The notes beneath the pieces are model-generated. The model was not told where the DNA came from. It made no database searches and was given only the letters and a program-made list of their open reading frames with translations. This document shows, one piece after another, positions 58,701 through 64,000 of a stretch of DNA of 64,000 bases (positions are counted from its first letter, which is position 1; the number at the start of each line of letters is the position of its first letter). Position numbers and translations under genes: made by a program. This stretch comes from Drechmeria coniospora (taxonomy: Eukaryota; Ascomycota; Sordariomycetes; Hypocreales; Ophiocordycipitaceae), in NCBI RefSeq assembly GCF_001625195.1, contig NC_054389.1:9544520-9608519 (forward strand). The letters run 5' to 3'.

Positions 58701-59377
58701 TAGGCATTTCGGCTCGGCGGGGGGGCAACAAAGGGCTTCTTGATGAAGCCAGTGGTACCGCCTGGCTTGAATGGGGCTACCGGAGGTGCGGCAGGCTTGT
58801 TGAATGCCGCGATGCGGTCTCTGAATGATGCCGACTTCTCCGTGACCGGGGGCGGGGCCGAAGGCTTTGCCTTGGGAGTCGACGACGAGGTGGCGTCAGC
58901 GGCGTGGGCCTCCTTCGGTTTGGCAGCCGGCGGCGACGGCGTGACTTGAGAGGCGGCAGGTGGCAGAACGGGGGGTAGCGGACGATCGGCAACGGTTTTC
59001 TGCGTCGGCTGGTCGATCTCTTCCATCTCAGCCTCCACCTCCTTCGCAGGGGACGGAACCTCAGGTACCGGAGGTGCCGGAGCTGGAGCCGGGACAGGAG
59101 ACGGCGGCGACATTATTTCCTCCTCCGCTCTCTCAGGTTCCTTCTTGGACCGAGTTCTTGTTGGCCGGGGTGGCGCGGTGGGCTCGAACTTCTCGACGAA
59201 GTTGCGAGGGAAGATGCCGTCATGCTGGGTGCCGCTGTCGTCGACATACTCGCCGCTGTACCAGTCATCATCCTCCTCTTCGGTGACGGTGATGACCTGG
59301 CCGATGGGGAAGTTGAGGTCGTCCTCGTGCGGCGACGAGTATTCGTAGATGGCCCTGACCTTGAACGGCGCCGTCAT
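55763..59377 (-). CDS. BBC1: Bbc1/Mti1-like SH3-domain protein of actin patches
   Basis: Single-exon, 1204-residue protein. The SH3 domain fills residues about 4-67: VRAIYEYSSPHEDDLNF, DDDWYSGEYVDDSG and GIFPRNFVEKFEP hold the ligand-binding aromatics and the ALYDY-like strand. A long Pro-, Ser- and Glu-rich middle carries many polyproline motifs (PPPPPPAEL; RPVPPPPPRRQ), an acidic run and Lys/Glu coiled segments. The last about 200 residues form the conserved Bbc1 C-terminal domain (VVSLEFFILFQDYSQTIITV, GDIITIRNAKFQGKHG, VAIVAEWDGTKKKVRAWEQG), ending WRVVPRSWIGWNSQP. In yeast Bbc1 binds type-I myosin and Las17 and restrains Arp2/3 actin assembly during endocytosis. It shares a 1.36-kb divergent promoter region with RTR1. 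Confidence 0.93.
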   Translation of the reverse strand: MTAPFKVRAIYEYSSPHEDDLNFPIGQVITVTEEEDDDWYSGEYVDDSGTQHDGIFPRNFVEKFEPTAPPRPTRTRSKKEPERAEEEIMSPPSPVPAPAPAPPVPEVPSPAKEVEAEMEEIDQPTQKTVADRPLPPVLPPAASQVTPSPPAAKPKEAHAADATSSSTPKAKPSAPPPVTEKSASFRDRIAAFNKPAAPPVAPFKPGGTTGFIKKPFVAPPPSRNAYVPPPKETHATSAYRRDEDPEIKEREAENLEHAERAGLVPTEDQSAGEGEDQPKPTSLKERIALLQKQQMEQAQRHAEAATKKEKPKKPAPMKRVDTHSSEAAGDVADALPSPTMERTETSETVRTSTDEARHARGPLPLRHKSYRAHPESVPDGNEADMSGAGDTTEGQYDTEDRDDGDELARRTIRTSSPAKQREEEVEGQEEDQEEEEEEEEEEVDPEVRRKAELRARMAKMSGGMGFHGMFGAPSPLGPPPPKKKATKEAASSNDAEPTSPVSRPAPPIPTPMAMGLPGMGPRGLEAQGSDNIALSPAAGPPVVPSSSGPEEGSENDDDSTTPALASEPKGMPRQQATKADADLVEPRRESAAPPLPGGWPTPPPVPSEGKSMFASPSFFAEPVATLARPPPPPPPAELHPASDGSESDDELSGTAGARDRSSATFSSATRSPPMAPHPSSPGLPGRSPSSPHPDESSASSPPSANRRNSRHPPPIPGATPVPPPAQSRPVPPPPPRRQSTADAPMAPPVPTRPPLADEDEEEEITEYEGDYDTDIASSVPHKDALKSHAREASLLDDGTLHSPVAEAPPNQPPPVPSAMAPRAVPPPIPSQPPPESGRRGPKDAPRAAPPPPPPPPTKEAPTHAGDDDGANWPLSVSIPAGTSHEHKASGMEEEGYTAGVSAALSPLGPKAAAGTPRGRQQKQSMDVPRTSTSNRRSADLLRPSMESGFIANDVDLAVQSEWWKQPNQVPPALQGRKDIRVESEESTTTNQGAKAVVSLEFFILFQDYSQTIITVRYDPYNTADVEVEQRHEPPPRALRQDQMEEYHDRFGRQISQLASAKKDTVVADGTPQGLVLELLRPHGDALWPVGTRSYGALVYANMANASTQQHDVIRPGDIITIRNAKFQGKHGPMHAKYSAEVGKPDHVAIVAEWDGTKKKVRAWEQGRESKKVKMESFKLDDLRSGEVKIWRVVPRSWIGWNSQP

Positions 59378-60736
59378 GGTGACGTGTCGGGTGGTTGGTG
59401 ATGGGTTGGCGACGGGCAGGCGGGCGACGGGCTGACGGCCTGGGACACGTCTGGCCGCGACAAGATGTTCGAGGTCTTTGCGTGGTCCGCCGGGTGAAGA
59501 GTCGTCGTGATATTATGCGGTGTATGGGTTATGTGGTGGGGCGAGATGCAGTAGCGAGGCGAGGGGAAAGGAACTGCTGCGGAATGTAGAGGGCTTCGTC
59601 AGCCTGGAGGAAGCGGGGGCAGAAGATGCAGGAGAACGGGTACAACGGCTGGCTGGGGTTACCGCGCGGGATGCGTGTTTATTGTGCCCAAATGAAGACT
59701 GGATGATAAAGCAGCGATGATGAAGGAATGATAGACTCACGAGCAGATAAACGGCCCCTTGGGAGGAGAGGGGGGGGGGGGGGGGTGGTAAAATGGAGCA
59801 ACTGGCGAAGTGGCCGAAAGTGGTGAATACTCGTAAGCTGGACAGCTGCGTGTCGAGGAGGTGCGGGTTGCCAGTGGAGGTAACCGTTCTCGACGTCAGT
59901 GGAGGCGATGACGAGGAGAGCGGCTCTGGTCCAGAGCCAGAGGCCAGCGAATGATGGCAGCCTGAGGTGCCCACTGCCGAGGACGGCCACACCTTGAGCA
60001 CTAATTCAATTCAGGCATTGAGAGAGGTCTACGGAGTACTTCCAGCTGGGAATGAGTATCGGAATTGTTCGGGATCGAATCAAGCAAGTTCCGTATGCAC
60101 GACATGTTCGAAACTGTGCGCCATTAATCCTTTAAGACGAACCGGAGACTGCATGAACCTTCCAACGTTTTACTGCACATGCTGTTGAGACCATGGAGCC
60201 TCTCAAACGATACACGCACGATCACCTACCCGTCTTGACGAACCTGAGGTACAGCCCCTGTGGCACATGTATTGTACCTACTAGTACAGTACTGTCCCAG
60301 TGCTCCGCTCAGTGGCAGGCAAGCTTAATGTGCTTAAGTACCTAATTACCTAGTACGTTGTAAGTACGGAGTACTGCAGTTACTACTTATTACTGCAGGT
60401 ACTTCAAGTGGTTTACCGCGGAAGCCGAACGGTGAAGCAGTGTCATGTGGGGGTACCATCAACTTCTGCTTAGCTAATCATCCATAGTCACCCTCGTTCA
60501 AGCGATGGCTGCCCCTCCGTCACTGACCTTTCGCAGGCAGCCGACAGCTTCGATTTAGCGGGGCAACTGCCAGCCTACCATCTCCTTCCAGTTCATCACA
60601 CAAACTTCAACCACGACTACGACAGCATGGTCTCCTTCATACAAAACCCTAGAACTCGCGCCACTTCCAATCTGTAGAAAGGAGACACTTCGACAAGGAA
60701 ACCTGCATCCAAGAACAGACGACGACAAGCAGCCTT
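59378..60736. promoter_or_regulatory. Divergent promoter region, BBC1 / RTR1
   Basis: 1.36 kb between two divergent genes. It contains an uninterrupted 16-G run at 59770-59785 and a small GTAC-word cluster at about 60270-60400. No further gene is supported. Confidence 0.55.
59770..59785. repeat. 16-base poly-G tract
   Basis: Uninterrupted G run in the probable BBC1 5' leader or promoter, about 400 bases from its start codon. Confidence 0.9.
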
Positions 60737-61531
60737 ATGGACTTTGAAATTCCAGCTACCCTTAACCCTCCTGGCAGGTCGAAGCCGTCGGCCGTCGAAG
60801 CACGCGAGGTTGCCGTCAGGCATGCCCAGCTGCTCCAGCATAGAAAAGTCATTCAGGAAGAGATCCTCGACAACCTCATACTGCTCTCCGAGTATCCTCT
60901 CATTCGCTCCGCCGCTTATTCCGCAGAGACGCCCGCATCTTCGGACGCGGCCAGCTTCAAGCGCCTCGTTCGCCTCTTCCAGCCCTCCGACTACAGCGAC
61001 TTGCTCATCGAGCGTAACGTCAATGGTCTGTGCGGTTACACCCTTTGCCCGGAACCCCATCGCGACACCGGTCCCGGCGGCGAGTGGACCCTGCGCGGGG
61101 GTCAGATTCGCAAGCGAAAGGATGTCGAGATGTGGTGCTCAGACAAGTGCGCCCGTCGCGCCATGTTTGTCCAAGTGCAGCTAAACGAGACGGCTGCGTA
61201 TGAGAGAGCGGGTATTGCCGACATTCAAATCGAGTTGTACGATGACGTCGACGACAGGGAAACAGCCGTTGACCAGGCCACTCGAGCCCTCGGCCATGTG
61301 AACCTCGAGGACCATCGCAACTCCTTCCGGGCTGCCGAGGCCTTAGCTATTGAGCGCGGCGAGAGCATTGCTATGCCTGGCTCGGACAGGGTCAAGGTTA
61401 TCCTTGAAGAACGGGAAACGCAGGCGGCAGCCGTTCCGCCGGCAACGAACGACAGCCAGTTTGGCCACCTCCTGGTGGAAGGACACCTGAGCCAGTTGCC
61501 ATTCCGGCCCAAGCCAGATTCGCAAGCATAG
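60737..61531 (+). CDS. RTR1: RNA polymerase II CTD phosphatase Rtr1 (RPAP2 family)
   Basis: 264 residues in one exon. It belongs to the Rtr1/RPAP2 family, which removes Ser5 phosphate from the C-terminal domain of Pol II during early elongation and helps polymerase import. The atypical zinc finger is visible: GLCGYTLCP (Cys99, Cys104) and EMWCSDKCARR (Cys134, Cys138), followed by AMFVQVQLNE, as usual in the family. The N-terminal helical part has LLQHRKVIQEEILDNLILL, and SDYSDLLIERNVNGLCGY leads into the finger. The C-terminus is acidic and ends LPFRPKPDSQA. The length fits a short fungal Rtr1. No intron is needed. Confidence 0.93.
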   Translation: MDFEIPATLNPPGRSKPSAVEAREVAVRHAQLLQHRKVIQEEILDNLILLSEYPLIRSAAYSAETPASSDAASFKRLVRLFQPSDYSDLLIERNVNGLCGYTLCPEPHRDTGPGGEWTLRGGQIRKRKDVEMWCSDKCARRAMFVQVQLNETAAYERAGIADIQIELYDDVDDRETAVDQATRALGHVNLEDHRNSFRAAEALAIERGESIAMPGSDRVKVILEERETQAAAVPPATNDSQFGHLLVEGHLSQLPFRPKPDSQA

Positions 61532-61950
61532 GTCTACACATCGGCCATTCACAGTACGATGCTACGGGTTCAAAAGGATAGGGATATGGCGTTGACAGGA
61601 CGGTAGTTCAGTGTACAATAAAATATATCCAGGGGAACGTAGATCCCGTTTGGTATAATGGACGACAACTGCATTTGGTCGTGGGGCAAACTTGGCAATG
61701 ATGGCCTTTGGAAATCGACAGAGCATCATCGGCTGGCGTATGTAATCGATCAACAACAACATTCACCGCGCAAAGTCTCGAGGGGTATTGGCAATCAAGC
61801 GTCATCTCTGGACAAGCAGAGAATCGGCGACACCTTGTGGGGAAGAAGATCTTTCTTTGAGATCTAAGCACTCACTACCGTCCAGAGACGCCAAGCAGCA
61901 GAAACCGCGTAAAATGCCAGAAACCCAAGAGCCCACACGTAACCAATTTT
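61532..61950. other. Convergent intergenic gap, RTR1 / RPS17
   Basis: 419 bases with the 3' UTRs of two convergent genes. No other feature is seen. Confidence 0.6.
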
Positions 61951-62556
61951 TTAGTCGCGACGACGATCGCCGAACCTCCGGGCACCGCGCTCGGGGATCT
62001 GGGTCTGAGAAACAGCCACGACGTTGACGGGGATAGAATCGAACTAAAGGGTTCAGTTAGCCAACGGTCAAGTCGGCCACGGGGGTCGACTGGGGCAACA
62101 TACGCCGAGGTGCTTGAGCAAGTCCTTGGTCTCGCCGTCCACATCCAGCTGGCCGTTCTCCGACGTCTGGGTGAAGTCGAGAGCGGAAACCTCGGGGACG
62201 TACTGGTCCTTACGCTCACGCTCCTCTTCCTGAAGCTTGAAGGAAATACCACGGACGGGACCACGCTGAATGCGCTTCATCAGATGGGTGGTGTAGCCGG
62301 CAATCTGAAGTCGGATAAGTTAGCCAACCGCACGAACGGCCATGTACGTCCCCTCTTGGGCGTCGAGGACTCAATAATCTCATGAATTTCGGGACATTGC
62401 ATTGCTAACCTTGTTGCGCAGGCGCTTGGAGGCAATGATGGCAATCTCATCGCAGATGCGCTTGTTGGTCTCGAAGTCGAGGGTCAGGCGGGGATAGTAC
62501 CGCTCAATGATGACCTTGGCGGACTTCTTGACTGTCTTGGTGCGAACGCGACCCAT
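61951..62556 (-). CDS. RPS17: 40S ribosomal protein eS17
   Basis: Small-subunit ribosomal protein of 146 residues, from exons 62556-62410, 62304-62104 and 62043-61951. Exon 1 begins [20 protein letters not shown] and ends KRLRNK. Exon 2 continues [20 protein letters not shown] and runs to LLKHLG. Exon 3 adds [20 protein letters not shown] and ends RRFGDRRRD. The introns (105 and 60 bases) both have GCTAAC branch points. All parts match the eukaryotic eS17 family end to end, and the length is normal for fungi. Confidence 0.97.
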
Positions 62557-63067
62557 TGTGGCGGTATTGGCTGGTGTTTGTCGTGGGTGGTAGATTACAA
62601 GCCGTCGATCGGGATCCAAACCATCCAGAAAATTGGTGGTTTGCAGACCAGTGGGGTACTCTTAGGGCTTCGCAAAAACCATGTCACGGGATAGATCAGG
62701 TGACTAATGTCGAATGAAGTGGGCCCCAACGTAGCCAATACGGTACGGTACAGTAATAATGGCGTTAGTATCCGTACTCCGTAGTACATTAAGTATTACT
62801 TCATATTATTAGGATGAGATACAGCGATGAGTTGGCGAGTGAAGCTAGTGCAAATTCGGGTGCCATACTCGGAATGTTCGAGTTCTTACAGAGTACAAGT
62901 CTTATTGATCCGTAATACTCCGCACTTACAGAACAACTACTAGTACGCTGAAGTACACCTACTTGCATGTTTACCTAGGTATATACATGGAGATATTGAA
63001 GCACACAGACCTAGACACGGCAAAGCTGGTCTTGATACAGGTTGCAAATATACTGTACATGTAGTTG
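62557..63067. promoter_or_regulatory. RPS17 promoter and 3' flank of the Mrp51 gene
   Basis: 511 bases between two minus-strand genes. On the minus strand AGCCCTAAG (62669-62661) lies about 105 bases before the RPS17 start; related AACCCTAA-type boxes occur in fungal ribosomal-protein promoters. The left-over sequence is AT-richer, with some TACTCCGTA words. Confidence 0.4.
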
Positions 63068-64000
63068 TTAAAGTCTAGTCTCGTCTTCCTTTGCATCCAG
63101 AATCTCGTCGGATACTCGCTCCATCCGCCACTTGCCAGCCTCGTTGGCCGCCTGTTGCGCGGATTTCTTAGGTGCTACGACTCGCTTCGTCGCACCGTCG
63201 TGGTAAATGTGGGAAATGCCCTTGTTTTCCTTTGCAATGACCTGCGCTTCTGGGTAAGTTTCCCGGAGCTGCAGGACAACCTTTCCGCTCGGGTCGACGC
63301 TGGCCGTTTGCGGCTCGACGTAGGCCTTCGCGCCGCCAAAGGTTTGCGTGTCCAAGTGCATGATACCGTTGAGCATGGTCTTGTTCGCCGCTGTGCGGCC
63401 CCGTCCATGTCGAATGTTGAACTCATTGTCGCCAGGCGGCGCGTCCGCAACGAAGCCTCCTACGCCAAGCTTGGCAGGAGAGGGACCGAGCCGAGGATAG
63501 ACGACCCTAGCCAGTGCGGGCGTCCGTTTGGCCTGTGGTCCGTAGACTGGGTGGTTCTCCATAAAGGAGCTCGTCCGCAGGTAGCTGATGCCTGCCGACG
63601 GGTGGCTGGGCGGCGGGCCAGACTTCCCGTAAGGGCTCTCTGGCGCGGCAGTGTCCTGCTTCGACCAGAAGGACTGGATGAAGCCGACGGGTTGACCGAG
63701 CGGCGCCAGATCCAGAAACTTGGAGACGAGAGAGTACAGGGTGACGCGATCGTTTCGCAGTGACCGAAGGTAGTCGGTAAACTGCTCTTCGGTAATGTCT
63801 TTGGCCTCTACCGCGGGCGGCGTCGGCTTTCCCTGCTCGAGAGCTATGCTGTTCTGACGCGTCGTGATGTCTTGGGCAAGTCTATCTTTGAGAAGGACAC
63901 GAAATCGGGTGCGCTTCGGCCGAACCTTTTTGTTGAGATATTCCATAAAATCGCCCTCCGTCATCCGGGCCAGCCAGGGGCCTTGGAACTTCCACCGCCG
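63068..64000 (-). CDS. MRP51: Mitochondrial 37S ribosomal protein Mrp51 (bS1m), N-terminus cut off
   Basis: The C-terminal 310 residues of a small-subunit mitoribosomal protein; the gene runs out of the right window edge. In frame from the edge it reads RRWKFQGPWLARMTEGDFME, where KFQGPWLA is typical of the Mrp51 family, so the ATG at 63964 is internal. Further family-like segments are LRSLRNDRVTLYSLVSKFLDL, SAGISYLRTSSFMENHPVYG, ARVVYP and PAKLGVGGFVAD. The end is KWRMERVSDEILDAKEDETRL. Fungal Mrp51 is nuclear-encoded and imported into mitochondria; the targeting sequence must lie in the missing part. Confidence 0.85.
   Translation of the reverse strand, partial: RRWKFQGPWLARMTEGDFMEYLNKKVRPKRTRFRVLLKDRLAQDITTRQNSIALEQGKPTPPAVEAKDITEEQFTDYLRSLRNDRVTLYSLVSKFLDLAPLGQPVGFIQSFWSKQDTAAPESPYGKSGPPPSHPSAGISYLRTSSFMENHPVYGPQAKRTPALARVVYPRLGPSPAKLGVGGFVADAPPGDNEFNIRHGRGRTAANKTMLNGIMHLDTQTFGGAKAYVEPQTASVDPSGKVVLQLRETYPEAQVIAKENKGISHIYHDGATKRVVAPKKSAQQAANEAGKWRMERVSDEILDAKEDETRL

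Overview
This is nuclear DNA of a filamentous ascomycete. Genes carry short GT-AG introns (mostly about 55-140 bases) with GCTAAC-like branch points. The proteins recognised are typical of Sordariomycetes: a Wsc cell-wall sensor, Egt1 ergothioneine synthase, Bbc1, a Csc1-type channel, a fungal M43 protease and an Mrp51-type mitoribosomal protein. A hypocrealean fungus is my best guess, but the species cannot be named from the sequence alone.

Layout. 1-2.4 kb: a WSC-domain stress sensor (-). 2.4-10 kb: gene-poor, repeat-rich DNA. 10.0-11.5 kb: a PI-PLC X-domain protein (+) whose 3' end is tandemly duplicated. 11.7-15.1 kb: a large membrane-anchored kelch/galactose-oxidase-like protein (-). 17.7-20.6 kb: a five-exon OSCA/Csc1-family channel (-). 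20.6-27.4 kb: a second gene-poor stretch full of GTAC-containing words, with one intron-bearing tRNA-Ile(UAU). 27.4-37.4 kb: a dense block with a PflA-like radical SAM protein (+), an unknown coiled-coil protein (+), a NECAP-like endocytic factor (-), eIF2B-alpha/Gcn3 (+) and an 11-exon Egt1 (-). 39.6-41.2 kb: a secreted M43-like metalloprotease (-). 41.2-45.4 kb: a third gene-poor, GTAC-rich stretch. 45.4-52.0 kb: a spartin/senescence-domain protein (+), a GCP4-like gamma-tubulin complex protein (+) and a protein of unknown function with a possible tubby/LURP-like fold (-). 55.8-64 kb: Bbc1 (-), Rtr1 (+), ribosomal protein eS17 (-) and a truncated Mrp51 (-).

There is no operon-like logic or biosynthetic cluster. 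Most genes are housekeeping or stress functions: translation (eIF2B-alpha, eS17, Mrp51, a tRNA), transcription (Rtr1), endocytosis and actin (NECAP, Bbc1), microtubule nucleation (GCP4), redox protection (Egt1), and cell-wall or membrane sensing (Wsc, kelch protein, Csc1). Exon joints were worked out by hand by requiring an open frame, GT-AG borders and, where possible, family-conserved sequence across the joint; none is backed by transcript data.

The most notable non-genic signals are the 191-bp tandem duplication at the PI-PLC 3' end, many long G/C homopolymer tracts (one inside a Wsc intron), and intergenic islands crowded with short GTAC-centred palindromes. I found no convincing new multi-gene system.
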